From an uncultured Myxococcales bacterium (lineage in GTDB: Bacteria > Myxococcota_A > UBA9042), in NCBI GenBank assembly GCA_903883645.1, contig CAISBR010000068.1:1-43498 (forward strand): a DNA stretch of 43,498 nucleotides. The letters are read 5' to 3'. The translations under genes were made by a program, and so were the position numbers. The notes below the pieces were generated by a model. The model saw only the letters and a program-made list of their open reading frames with translations, searched no databases and had not been told where the DNA came from. Positions 14,479 through 23,460 of this stretch are shown piece after piece (the stretch's first letter is position 1; the number at the start of each line of letters is the position of its first letter).

Positions 14479-17400
14479 CTAAGGCGTGCAGGGCGTGACG
14501 GCCTTGTAGAAGCACGAGCCGCTGCCCGAGTTGCACGCGTCGATGGTGCACGCGTTATTGTCGTTGCAATCCTTGGCCTTGCCGCCGCATGCGCCCTTGG
14601 TGCAGGTGTCGCCCAGGGTGCACGGGTCGCCGTCGTCGCAGACGTACACGCCCACCAGCACCGCGTTGCTGCAGTTGCCGCTGGTTGGGTCGCAGGCGTC
14701 GTCGGTGCAGGGGTTGCCGTCGCTGCATGAGCGCAGGGCGCCCGACTTGCACTTGCCACTCAAGCACTTATCACCCGCCGTGCACAGGTTGCCGTCTTCG
14801 CATTGGCTGGCGTCGGCCATGGGTGCGAACACGCAGGCGCCGGTCTTTTGGTCGCAGCTGTCCACGGTGCACGGCTCGCTGTCGTTGCAGGGTTTGGCGG
14901 TGCCGCCGGCGCAGGTCGCGCCTTTGCAGCCGTCGCTCAGCGTGCACGGGTTGCCGTCTTCGCACGGTCCGCTCACCACCGCCACACTGGTGCAGCCCTT
15001 CACCCCGTCACAGCTATCGGTGGTGCAAGCGTTGCCGTCGTCGCAGCTGTTTTGCGCCGAGCCCAAGCACTGCCCGCCGCTACACACATCGTTGATTGTG
15101 CAGGTGTTGCCGTCGTCGCACGCGCCGCTGTTGGCCACGTTGTGGTAGCAGCCTTGGCTGGGGGTGCAGGCGTCGGTGGTGCACGCAATGCCGTCGTCGC
15201 AGCTGTTCGCTACATTCGAGCCGCACTTGCCGCCCTGGCAGGTGTCTTTGTCGGTGCACGGGTTGGCGTCGTTGCAGCTCGCGCCGTCGGCATTGGTGTT
15301 CGCGCAACCGCCCGTGGCCGTGCAGGTATCGTTTGTGCACGGGTTGTTGTCGCTGCAGTTGGCCGCCGGCCCGCCCACGCACTTGGCGCCGGCGCACGCA
15401 TCGCTCACGGTGCACGGGTTGCCGTCGTTGCACGCGGTCGCGCCGCTCACGTTGTGGCCACAGCCCGTCTTCGGGTCGCAGAAGTCGACCGTGCAGTTGT
15501 TGTCGTCGTTGCAGTCCAAGGGCGCGCCGGCGTTGCAGAATGGCCCTAAGCACCAGTCGCCGGCGGTGCACGAGTTGCCGTCGTCGCACGGTGCCGCGCC
15601 GCCCTGGGCGTAGGCCTGGATATTCAAACGATATACCAAGCCCGCCGGGTTGTTCTCGGGCGTGCTGCCAGTCTTGCCGGGGTTCGTCACGGTGCAGGCC
15701 CAGGTGTTGCTGCCGGGGACCAGCTTGCCAGCCAGCGAGATCTTCAGCGGCGTTTGATACGTATTTTCGGCCGTTTCCACGCCCACCAGCTTGCCGTTCA
15801 CCTCGCAGATCCACGCGCCGTCCGCGGCCAACTCTACGGTGCCCACCACAGTCGCCGCCGTCGCAGGCACGTCGAAAGTCTTTTGGAATTGCGTCGTTTC
15901 TGCCACTTCGGCGTTGACCACCTTCGGCGTCGCCCAGATCCACGAGGCGTTGACCGCCGCGGTCCAGTCGGCAAAGCCCGTCCAAGCCAGGGCGGCGGGG
16001 GCGGTGCTGCCATCGGCCTTGATTACACTGGTCGTGGCGTCCGACGTAACGATCACGTTGGTCGCCTGGCCCGTCGACGCGCTCGAGAACACGCACCCCG
16101 TGAACTTGTCGCACTTATCGGTAGTGCACAGGTTGCCATCGTCGCACGAGGTGGCGGGGCCGCCAGCGCACTTGCCGGCCAGGCAGCCGTCTTTGCTGGT
16201 GCACTGGTTGCCGTCGTCGCAGGGCAGGCCGTCTTTCTGCGTGTTACTGCAGCCCTTTACCGTGTCGCACGTGTCGAGCGTGCACGCATTGCCGTCGTCG
16301 CAGAGCTGGCCCACGATGCCGGTGCACTGGCCGCCGTAGCAGACATCGGTCGAGGTGCACGAGTTGCCGTCGTCGCACGCCGCACCGCCGAACACGTTCG
16401 ACAGGTCGATGCGGAAGGCCAAGCCGCCCGGGTTCGTCGACGGCGTGCCATCGGGGAAGCCGAAGTTCTCGACCGTGCACACCATCGTGTTGCTGCCGAT
16501 CGCCAGCGCTTGCTTGATGGCGATGACCTTGGGCACGCTGTAATTGTTGTTGGTTACGCTCGCCACCACGGTCTTGCCGTTGATTTGGCACAGCAGCGAG
16601 TTGTCGGCCGCAACCGTGAGCGTGGCGGTCACGTTGCTCAGCGTGGCGACGTTAAACGTCTGCTTAAACTGGCACATATGCAGCTTGGTCGGGTCGGTGG
16701 TGGTGGGCGTGATCCACACCCAACTGGCGCCTTGGATCGTGGACCAGAACGGTGCGACCCAGGTGGCCGGCGCGGCAACAAAGTTCGAGTACGACTGGCT
16801 GCCATCGGGGTTGGTGACCAGCGTGTCCGAGACCAAGGTGCCGGTGCCCGAGGCGAAGCTGGTCGTGTTGGTGGTGCCATTGGCCACTGGGGTAAAGATG
16901 CAGCCCGTCTTGGTGTCGCAACTATCGGTAGTGCATACGTTGCTGTCGTTGCAACCGGTCGGGCTGGCGCCCACGCACTTGCCGCTGACGCACGCGTCGG
17001 GGCCCAAGCACGCGTTGCCGTCGTCGCACTTGTTGGTGTTGGCATTGTGCAAGCAGCCTTGCTTGGTGTCGCACAGGTCGCTGGTGCACGCGTTGTTGTC
17101 GTCGCACAGGTCCCACGTGCCCGACTGGCACACGCCGCTCTGGCAAATGTCTTTGAGTGTGCACGGGTTGCTGTCGTCGCATGGCACGGCGGGGTTGGCC
17201 TTGTGTTGGCAGCCCTTGCCGGGGTCGCACCAGTCTGAGGTGCACGTGTTCTTGTCGTCGCAATCGACCACGGTGATGCCGGGCTTGCAGGTGCCGCCGC
17301 CGCAATAGTCGCCCGTGGTGCAGGCATTGCTGTCGTTGCAGCTGTTCTTGTCGTTGGCGGTGTACTTGCAGGCGCCGCTGCTGGGGTCGCAGGCGTCGTC

Positions 17401-20400
17401 GGTGCAGGCGCTGCCGTCGTTGCAGGCCACGGGCGCGCCGGCCAGGCACTTGCCGCTCGAGCAATTGTCGCCGGTGGTGCACGGGTTGCCATCGCTGCAC
17501 GCGCCGCTGAAGGCCACGAATTTGCAGCCGACCAGGGGGTCGCAGGTGTCGGTCGTGCAAGGATTGCCGTCGCTGCACACGATGCCTACGCCCTTGCACT
17601 TGCCGGCCGCGCACGCATCGCCGCTGGTGCAGACGCTGCCGTCGCTGCAGGGGCTGCCATCCACGGTGGCGGGGTATTTGCAGCCAGACAGGGGGTCGCA
17701 GTACTCGGTCGTGCACGGGTTGCTGTCGGTGCAGACGGTGGGCGTGCCGATGCAGGCGCCTTTGCTGCAGATGTCGCCGCTGGTGCAGGCGGTGCCGTCG
17801 CTGCAGGGCGCCGAGTTGGCGGCGTAGACGCACTTGCCGTTGGTGGTGTCGCAGCTATCGGTGGTGCACGCGTTGCCGTCGTCGCAGAAGATGACCACCT
17901 GCGGCTTGCACGTGCCGTTGTCGCACGCGTCGCCTTCGCTGCAGGCGTTGCCGTCGTCGCAGGGCAGGGTGCCCACCTTGGCCACGCACTTGCCGGTCTG
18001 TTGATCGCACTTGTCGAGCACGCACGGGTTGCCCGTGTTGCAGTCCTTGGTGGCGCCCGAGATGCACGCGCCCGCCTTGCACAAGTCGCCCACGGTGCAC
18101 GCATCGCCGTCGGTGCACGCGCCGCCCTCGTTGGCGTTGACGTAGCTGCACTTGCCGGTGGTGATGTCGCAGCTATCGTTGGTGCACGGGCTGTTGTCGT
18201 TGCAGGCCAGGGTCTTGCCGGGGGTGCAGACGCCCTTTTGGCAGTTGTCGGCCAGTGTGCACAAGTTGCCGTCTTCGCAGGCGATCTGGTCGGGCACGGC
18301 GTTGTACGCGCACTTGCCGGTCTTGCTGTCGCACACATCAAAGGTGCAGGTTTTGCCGTCGTTGCAGGTCACGTTCGACTTGGGGGTGCACACGCCTGCC
18401 GCACAGGTATCGGTCAGCGTGCATGGGTTGCCGTCGTCGCAGCCTGGGCCGGTCAAGAAGTCGCCTAGGCAGTTGCCGGTGCTGGCTTCGCAGCTGTCGG
18501 CGGTGCAAGCATTGGCGTCGTCGCAGTTCTTGGGCAACGTGCCCACGCAGCTGCCGCCGCTGCAGACATCCGTCTGGGTGCACGCGCTATTGTCGTTGCA
18601 GGTTACGTTGTTGTTGGTGTGCGTGCAGCCGCCCACGGGGTCGCACGTGTCGTTGGTGCAGGGGTTGCCGTCGTCGCAGCCCACCAGCGCACCGGGGGCG
18701 CATAGGCCTGCTAAGCAGGCGTCGCCCTTGGTACAAATCGACGAGTCGGCGTCGCACTCCGTCAGGTCGGGCTTGTTCTTGGGCTCGCACTTGCCCTTGC
18801 TGGGGGTGCACGACCAGTTGAGACACGCCGTGTCGGCGCTGGTGTCGCAGACGACTACGGTTTTCTTATTGATTTCGCAGGTGTGCGTGGTCAGTTCGCA
18901 GTACAGGGTGCCGTTGCACAGGTCGCCGTCTTCTTTGCTGGTGCAGTCGGCGTTGCTTTGGCACGCGCAGACGACCGTACCGCTGACGCAGCTGCCACTT
19001 TGGCATGTGTCGTTGGCGGTGCAGTTATTGCCGTCGCTGCAGCCCTTGCCGTCGGCGTTTTTCGCAACGCACTTGCCGGTTTGCGGGTCGCACGCTTCGT
19101 CGGTGCAGGGGTTGCCGTCGTCGCATTGCGGCACCTTGCCCGCGGCGCACTTGCCGCTTAGGCACGCATCGCCCTGGGTGCAGGCCTTGCCGTCTTCACA
19201 CGAGATGCCGTCGACCGCCGCCGCCGACTTGCAGTTGCCATTGCTGGGGTCGCACGACTCGATGGTGCAGGGGTCTTTGTCGTCGCAGTCTTTGGTTGGG
19301 CCCGACTGGCACGCGCCGCCCTGGCAGGTATCGCCCAGCGTGCAGGGATTGTTGTCGTCGCAGCTGCCATCGGCCGGTACAAACGCGCAGTTGCCGCTGG
19401 TTGGGTCGCACGAGTCGCTGGTGCATACCAAGCCGTCGCCGCAGGCCTTGACCGCGCCGCTCACGCACGCGCCGGCGATGCAGGCGTCGCCCAAGGTGCA
19501 GGCGTTGCCGTCTTCGCAGGTCTGACCTTGGGTGGGTTCGAATTGGCAGGCGCCGTCGGTCTTTTGGCAGGCATCGGTGGTGCAGGGGTTGTTGTCGTCA
19601 CAAACGCGTGGCTTGCCACCGCAGATACCATCGTGATTGCACACATCTTTTTCGGTGCACGGGTTGCCGTCGTCGCAGGTCGAGTCGTCGGCCACTTGCT
19701 TGTGCGAGCAGGTGCCGCCTTCGCAAGCGTCGATGGTGCAAGGGCTGTTGTCGTCGCAGTCTTTGGCGGTGCCGCTGCAGGCGCCTTTGTTGCACAAGTC
19801 CGCTTCGGTGCAGGGGTTGGCGTCGTCGCAGGTGGCATCTTGCGCCAAGTGGACGCAGCTGCCGTTGTCGCACGAGTCGGCGGTGCAGGGCGTGCCGTCG
19901 TCGCAGTTGACCTTGGTCGTGGTGCAGGCGCCCATCGCGCACACATCGGGGCCGGTGCACGCATCGCCGTCGCTGCAGGTCACCGTGTTGGGCAAATTGA
20001 CACAGCCTTTCGCCGGGTCGCAGGCATCGTCGGTGCACAGGTTTTGGTCGTCGCACGTCAGCGCAGCGCCGGGTAGGCACTCGCCTTCGGTGCACGTGTC
20101 GCCCAGTGTGCACGCGCTGCCGTCTTCGCAGCCGCCGTCTAGGTTGGCGTGGGCGCAGGTGCCATCGGTCTGGTTGCAGCTGTCTTTGGTGCACACCTTG
20201 CCGTCGTCGCAGCCGGCCGCGGTGCCTGGAGTACACGCGCCGCTCTGGCAGAGGTCGCCGCCCGTGCAGGTGTTGCCATCGTCGCAAGGTGCTGAATTGT
20301 TGGGGTGAGTGCAGCTACCATCCGCGCTGCACAAGTCGTCGGTGCAGGGGTTGCCGTCGTAGCACAGGCCTTCGTCGGTCTGGCCGTCGCAGTCGTCGTC

Positions 20401-20940
20401 TTGGCCGTTGCAGACCTCGGTCTTGGGCTCGCACGGCGGCTTGGCCACGCAAACGCTTTTGCTGGGGTCGCCTTTGGCGGGCTGGCAAATCTGGCCGTCG
20501 GGGCACTTGCCGTTGTCGCAGGGCAAGGCGCATGTGCCCGAACCACTTGAATCAATAGTACATTGCCCCGAGGCGCAGTCGCTGTCCGCACTACATGGAC
20601 ACGCTAGGCCCACTGGACACGGCCCCTTGGCATCGCTGTCGGTAGCATCTTCTGCAAGATCCGCCTGCACATCATCGGCAATTTCTTCAGCCGGCGTGGC
20701 ATCTTGGGCGATTTGCACATCGGTAGCGCCCGTGTCGTCGCTCACAGAAATATCTTGGGCCGCCGCATCGGCATCGGGCGATTCGGTCGAACCGGTGATG
20801 ACGTCGTCGGTGCACGCCGCGAGCGAAAGCGCCCCCAGCGTGGCCAGCAGCAGCGCCAGACGGGCAAGCATACGCGCGCCCGACTTGCCAGGATTGCTAA
20901 CAAAATCACACATTTGTACCGCGGTAGTCAACTTAGACAT
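14479..20940 (-). CDS. Giant Cys-rich repeat lipoprotein (2153 residues)
   Basis: Very large secreted protein. A signal peptide ends at the lipobox LAAC, followed by an Asp/Ala/Thr-rich linker, an EGF-like Cys segment (CPCSADSDCASGQC), one MopE-like CNGQDDDCDG motif, and then several dozen units of about 22-25 residues with the pattern CDDGNxCTxxDxCxxGxC. The array is broken by two domains of about 165 residues (roughly residues 1350-1518 and 1617-1778) that resemble each other (ASWxWxTP, NPxGLxxRxxx) and look like beta-sandwich ligand-binding folds. The start at 20940 has GAGG 5 nt upstream, the same site type as gcvP and the transferase gene, but leaves 23 residues before the hydrophobic core. 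ATG at 20871 gives a standard signal peptide but lacks a site. Likely a surface adhesin or disulfide-rich scaffold. Confidence 0.88.
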   Translation of the reverse strand: MSKLTTAVQMCDFVSNPGKSGARMLARLALLLATLGALSLAACTDDVITGSTESPDADAAAQDISVSDDTGATDVQIAQDATPAEEIADDVQADLAEDATDSDAKGPCPVGLACPCSADSDCASGQCTIDSSGSGTCALPCDNGKCPDGQICQPAKGDPSKSVCVAKPPCEPKTEVCNGQDDDCDGQTDEGLCYDGNPCTDDLCSADGSCTHPNNSAPCDDGNTCTGGDLCQSGACTPGTAAGCDDGKVCTKDSCNQTDGTCAHANLDGGCEDGSACTLGDTCTEGECLPGAALTCDDQNLCTDDACDPAKGCVNLPNTVTCSDGDACTGPDVCAMGACTTTKVNCDDGTPCTADSCDNGSCVHLAQDATCDDANPCTEADLCNKGACSGTAKDCDDNSPCTIDACEGGTCSHKQVADDSTCDDGNPCTEKDVCNHDGICGGKPRVCDDNNPCTTDACQKTDGACQFEPTQGQTCEDGNACTLGDACIAGACVSGAVKACGDGLVCTSDSCDPTSGNCAFVPADGSCDDNNPCTLGDTCQGGACQSGPTKDCDDKDPCTIESCDPSNGNCKSAAAVDGISCEDGKACTQGDACLSGKCAAGKVPQCDDGNPCTDEACDPQTGKCVAKNADGKGCSDGNNCTANDTCQSGSCVSGTVVCACQSNADCTSKEDGDLCNGTLYCELTTHTCEINKKTVVVCDTSADTACLNWSCTPSKGKCEPKNKPDLTECDADSSICTKGDACLAGLCAPGALVGCDDGNPCTNDTCDPVGGCTHTNNNVTCNDNSACTQTDVCSGGSCVGTLPKNCDDANACTADSCEASTGNCLGDFLTGPGCDDGNPCTLTDTCAAGVCTPKSNVTCNDGKTCTFDVCDSKTGKCAYNAVPDQIACEDGNLCTLADNCQKGVCTPGKTLACNDNSPCTNDSCDITTGKCSYVNANEGGACTDGDACTVGDLCKAGACISGATKDCNTGNPCVLDKCDQQTGKCVAKVGTLPCDDGNACSEGDACDNGTCKPQVVIFCDDGNACTTDSCDTTNGKCVYAANSAPCSDGTACTSGDICSKGACIGTPTVCTDSNPCTTEYCDPLSGCKYPATVDGSPCSDGSVCTSGDACAAGKCKGVGIVCSDGNPCTTDTCDPLVGCKFVAFSGACSDGNPCTTGDNCSSGKCLAGAPVACNDGSACTDDACDPSSGACKYTANDKNSCNDSNACTTGDYCGGGTCKPGITVVDCDDKNTCTSDWCDPGKGCQHKANPAVPCDDSNPCTLKDICQSGVCQSGTWDLCDDNNACTSDLCDTKQGCLHNANTNKCDDGNACLGPDACVSGKCVGASPTGCNDSNVCTTDSCDTKTGCIFTPVANGTTNTTSFASGTGTLVSDTLVTNPDGSQSYSNFVAAPATWVAPFWSTIQGASWVWITPTTTDPTKLHMCQFKQTFNVATLSNVTATLTVAADNSLLCQINGKTVVASVTNNNYSVPKVIAIKQALAIGSNTMVCTVENFGFPDGTPSTNPGGLAFRIDLSNVFGGAACDDGNSCTSTDVCYGGQCTGIVGQLCDDGNACTLDTCDTVKGCSNTQKDGLPCDDGNQCTSKDGCLAGKCAGGPATSCDDGNLCTTDKCDKFTGCVFSSASTGQATNVIVTSDATTSVIKADGSTAPAALAWTGFADWTAAVNASWIWATPKVVNAEVAETTQFQKTFDVPATAATVVGTVELAADGAWICEVNGKLVGVETAENTYQTPLKISLAGKLVPGSNTWACTVTNPGKTGSTPENNPAGLVYRLNIQAYAQGGAAPCDDGNSCTAGDWCLGPFCNAGAPLDCNDDNNCTVDFCDPKTGCGHNVSGATACNDGNPCTVSDACAGAKCVGGPAANCSDNNPCTNDTCTATGGCANTNADGASCNDANPCTDKDTCQGGKCGSNVANSCDDGIACTTDACTPSQGCYHNVANSGACDDGNTCTINDVCSGGQCLGSAQNSCDDGNACTTDSCDGVKGCTSVAVVSGPCEDGNPCTLSDGCKGATCAGGTAKPCNDSEPCTVDSCDQKTGACVFAPMADASQCEDGNLCTAGDKCLSGKCKSGALRSCSDGNPCTDDACDPTSGNCSNAVLVGVYVCDDGDPCTLGDTCTKGACGGKAKDCNDNNACTIDACNSGSGSCFYKAVTPCTP

Positions 20941-21162
20941 AGGGCCTCGAGGGTTCGGGTCGCAGGATTCGAGGTACAGGAGGGCTCAGCGCCAACTTTC
21001 GAGTCTACGCATGCCTTCGCGACAGGAAAAGCAAAAAAACTCGATCAGCACCAAGTTTCGTGTAAACCTCAGCGGCTTTTCGCGTTCCCAGGGCTACCCC
21101 GCGGTCAGGGAACCCGTATTGTGGACCCAGGGCGGCTTGCCCTGCGCCAACCGAGGTCGCCC

Positions 21163-21933
21163 ATGCCCAACCAGCCGCCACTTGCACCGCCGCATGGCAA
21201 TGAACTACGCGAAACTGCGCCGCTTCTTCGCTCGACGAGCCGCTCACCCAACCTCGAGCCTGGCTGGATGGCGGTGATGGGCGATGTGTTCAGCGAGCCC
21301 TACATGACCGATCTCAAGTCCTACTTAGTCGAAGAGAAACAACGGTTTGCCGTGTATCCGCCGGGCAAGGATATCTTCAATGCGTTTTGGTACACACCGT
21401 TCGACCAGGTGCGCGTGATCATCTTGGGTCAAGACCCGTATCACGGCGCTGGGCAGGCCCACGGTCTGTGTTTTTCGGTGCAGCCGCATGTGCCGCCGCC
21501 GCCCAGCTTGCAGAATATCTTTAAAGAAATTCAGGCAGATATGGGTGTTGGCATCCCCGACCACGGCTACTTGGTGCACTGGGCGCGGCAGGGTGTCTTG
21601 TTGCTAAATTCGGTGCTTACCGTGCGGGCGAACTCGCCGCAAAGCCACTCGGGCCAGGGGTGGGAGCTGTTTACCGACCGCGCGATCGCCGAGCTGAACC
21701 GTCGCCGCTCCGACCTGGTGTTTGCGCTGTGGGGCGCGCCGGCGCAGAAGAAAGCGGCCGCGGTCGACCGTTCGCGGCACTTGGTGCTGACGGCGCCGCA
21801 TCCCAGCCCGCTGTCGGCGTATCGCGGCTTCTTGGGCTGTAGGCATTTTTCGCAAATCAATCATTGGCTTGTCGAGCATGGGCAGACGCCGATCGACTGG
21901 GGGCTGCCGCCGAAGACTACGCCGCTGGGGTAG
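21163..21933 (+). CDS. ung: Uracil-DNA glycosylase
   Basis: Family 1 uracil-DNA glycosylase of 256 residues, which removes uracil from DNA at the start of base excision repair. Diagnostic motifs are VIILGQDPYHGAGQAHGLCFSV (water-activating Asp in GQDPYH), PPSLQNIFKE, LLLNSVLTV (uracil-binding Asn) and HPSPLSAYRG (catalytic His and minor-groove loop). The start at 21163 follows GAGG by 6 nt. Residues before LEPGWMAVMGDVF form a 30-residue Pro/Arg-rich tail that is longer than usual. The gene is divergent from the giant lipoprotein gene. Confidence 0.96.
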   Translation: MPNQPPLAPPHGNELRETAPLLRSTSRSPNLEPGWMAVMGDVFSEPYMTDLKSYLVEEKQRFAVYPPGKDIFNAFWYTPFDQVRVIILGQDPYHGAGQAHGLCFSVQPHVPPPPSLQNIFKEIQADMGVGIPDHGYLVHWARQGVLLLNSVLTVRANSPQSHSGQGWELFTDRAIAELNRRRSDLVFALWGAPAQKKAAAVDRSRHLVLTAPHPSPLSAYRGFLGCRHFSQINHWLVEHGQTPIDWGLPPKTTPLG

Positions 21934-21992
21934 GGCGAATTTGCGATACTTGAGTAAATTTGGGAATAAGTCCAGGCCCTTAAAAGGGCGGG

Positions 21993-22076
21993 CTCCCCAG
22001 TCCACGCTCCCCAGTTCACGCTCCCCAGTTCACGCTCCCCAGTCCACGCTCCGCAGTGCACGCTCCCCAGTCCACG
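21993..22076. repeat. 14-bp tandem repeat array
   Basis: Six head-to-tail copies of CTCCCCAGTCCACG with one or two substitutions (21993-22006 through 22063-22076), and a degenerate seventh to 22090. There is no spacer variation as in CRISPR. It lies downstream of ung, at the far end of a decayed gene, and is a simple minisatellite. Confidence 0.9.
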
Positions 22077-22087
22077 CTCCCCACGCC

Positions 22088-22385
22088 CCGTCCTCCGAAC
22101 CACCCGCCGCCAACCCATCAACCTTGCTCTGAATCCCGTCGACCTGCGCCTTCAACGCCCCGCTCGCCGCATCGTACAGCTTTAGCGTTACATCTTGAGC
22201 CGTTGCCTACGCCTTGCCGTCCTGGTTCGTCCGTGTGCCGGCATAGGTCAGCGGCGCCTGCGTGGGCGCACCCGTGGCCAGCGCACGCCCGACCCAGATG
22301 CCGCCGGCCAGTGTCGCCGGCCAGTGTCGCCGGCCAGTGTCGCCAGCAGTGCCGTGCCCGCGATCGCGATTGTCTGCTTGGTCAT
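22088..22385 (-). pseudogene. Decayed secreted-protein gene
   Basis: From an ATG at 22385 the minus strand encodes a signal-peptide-like start (MTKQTIAIAGTALLATLAG) and then runs into three copies of a 13-bp repeat (22304-22342). With a single copy the frame would continue GIWVGRALATGAPTQAPLTYAGTRTNQDGKA; three copies shift it. In the restored frame a TAG at 22207-22209 follows, and beyond it ATAQDVTLKLYDAASG is still readable. This LTYAGT...DVTLKLYDAASG layout is like N-terminal segments I recall from myxobacterial secreted proteins. The usual downstream part is missing and the tail dissolves into the 14-bp array. Two independent lesions make it a pseudogene. Confidence 0.65.
22304..22342. 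repeat. 13-bp tandem repeat, three copies
   Basis: Three perfect copies of CCGGCCAGTGTCG (22304-22316, 22317-22329, 22330-22342), with a partial match on the ATG side. The unit length is not a multiple of three and it lies in the signal-peptide codons of the decayed gene, so copy number sets the reading frame (1 or 4 copies open, 3 closed). Confidence 0.9.
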
Positions 22386-22469
22386 GGGCGAATTCCTCTC
22401 TGAACACAGCGACCTAGCCCGCACGGCCGCTCGAGCAGCCAGCGTGCGTTCTTGATGCGGTAGCCGCCG

Positions 22470-22550
22470 GTGCTGGGGGTGCTGGTCACGAATAATCCCG
22501 GTGATTTCAAGGATTACGAGGGGCTGGTGGTCGAGAGTTGGGCGGGGTAG
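22470..22550 (+). pseudogene. C-terminal remnant of VapC-like PIN toxin
   Basis: A plus-strand segment reads VLGVLVTNNPGDFKDYEGLVVESWAG and then TAG at 22548-22550. This is the shape of a VapC/PIN-domain end (VTNN--F---GL-VE-W), which holds the last catalytic acidic residue. An in-frame stop lies at 22461-22463 and nothing upstream is PIN-like, so only the tail survives. Confidence 0.55.
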
Positions 22551-22643
22551 GTTGGCGCTTTTGTCTTCTCTAATCCGCGCCTTCGCCGCTGCGAATTTTC
22601 AGTTCGTGCGCAAGACCAGCTATTTAGGTATTTCAGTCACTTA

Positions 22644-22660
22644 GGTGCTGCCGCAGCACC
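22644..22660. terminator. Hairpin beyond the hydrogenase-related operon
   Basis: Perfect 7-bp inverted repeat GGTGCTG-CCG-CAGCACC located 33 bp past the last gene of the minus-strand operon. There is no T-tract on the minus side, so intrinsic termination would be weak. It may protect the 3' end of the mRNA or assist factor-dependent termination. Confidence 0.35.
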
Positions 22661-22692
22661 CAGGTCAGCCGTCACGGCCCCAGCCCACCACA

Positions 22693-23451
22693 TTACTTCG
22701 GCAGCTCAATCCCCAATACGTCCATCAGGCCATTGATCAATGTCAGCGGATGCGGCGGGCATCCCGGCAGGTACAGCACGGGCACGTTGTCGGCGATAAA
22801 CTGTCGCTCGAGCTGCGGCGCATCGCCAAACACGCCGCCCGAGATGGCACAGGCGCCATAGGCAAGTACAAAGCGCGGCCTGGGCATGGCGTCGTAGCAA
22901 AGCTGTAGTGGTTCTGCCATGTTGCGGGTGATGGGGCCGCTGATGACCAAGCCGTCGGCATGACGCGGCGAGGCCACGAATTCAATGCCAAAGCGCCCCA
23001 TGTCAAAGTTGACGTTGCCGGCGGCGTTCAGCTCGGCCTCGCAGCCATTGCAGCCGCCTGCCGACACGGAGCGCAGGCGCAGCGACCGGCCAAACTGTTG
23101 CTTCAGCGCCCTTTGCACGGCTATCGGCGGCGGATTAGGTCGTTCGGCGGTGACGAGCAGGTGTTCCCGGGCCACAGCCGCGGTATGGCATCCAGCTGAA
23201 AACGTTAGCTTATACTCTGGGCACGCCGGCGCGCAGTCGCCGCATTGGCTGCAGCGGCCCAGGTCAATGGTTACAGGTGCCAGCGCGACAAACGCTTGGG
23301 CGGGGCACGCCTCGGCGCACTGCCGGCAGCCCTCTGCACACGCGCCCGCGGCAATGGTCGGCAAGCCGCGGTAGTTGGCCGGCGAGGCCGCACGCAGGTC
23401 GGGGATGTATTGCCGGCCCTGAGAAATCCGCACCCGAAGAGAACGCAGCAT
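22693..23451 (-). CDS. Ferredoxin-NuoB fusion subunit (HyfH-HyfI-like)
   Basis: Protein of 252 residues that joins two subunits which are separate in E. coli Hyf and Hyc. Residues about 35-80 bind two 4Fe-4S clusters (C38, C42, C45, C49; C67, C70, C73, C77). Residues about 115-252 are a group 4 hydrogenase small subunit/NuoB homologue with all four proximal-cluster cysteines (C134, C137, C201, C231) and the family motifs FVASPRHADGLVISGPITRNM and AYGACAISGG. It would pass electrons from the ferredoxin-like part towards the large subunit at the membrane arm. It is the last gene of the operon, 9 bp after the large subunit. The fused order means the ferredoxin domain is tethered. Confidence 0.9.
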   Translation of the reverse strand: MLRSLRVRISQGRQYIPDLRAASPANYRGLPTIAAGACAEGCRQCAEACPAQAFVALAPVTIDLGRCSQCGDCAPACPEYKLTFSAGCHTAAVAREHLLVTAERPNPPPIAVQRALKQQFGRSLRLRSVSAGGCNGCEAELNAAGNVNFDMGRFGIEFVASPRHADGLVISGPITRNMAEPLQLCYDAMPRPRFVLAYGACAISGGVFGDAPQLERQFIADNVPVLYLPGCPPHPLTLINGLMDVLGIELPK

Positions 23452-23460
23452 CGCCAGCCC

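Noticed and set aside
15754..19525. Long plus-strand frames opposite the giant lipoprotein (494 and 457 codons)
   Set aside because: Low-complexity translations of the CDDGN repeat DNA in the wrong direction, without starts or signals.
20704..21162. N-terminal extension of ung up to 20704
   Set aside because: It overlaps the divergent lipoprotein gene and has no domain; ATG 21163 has a proper ribosome site.
21993..22090. CRISPR array
   Set aside because: Units are 14 bp and contiguous, without unique spacers; no cas genes nearby.
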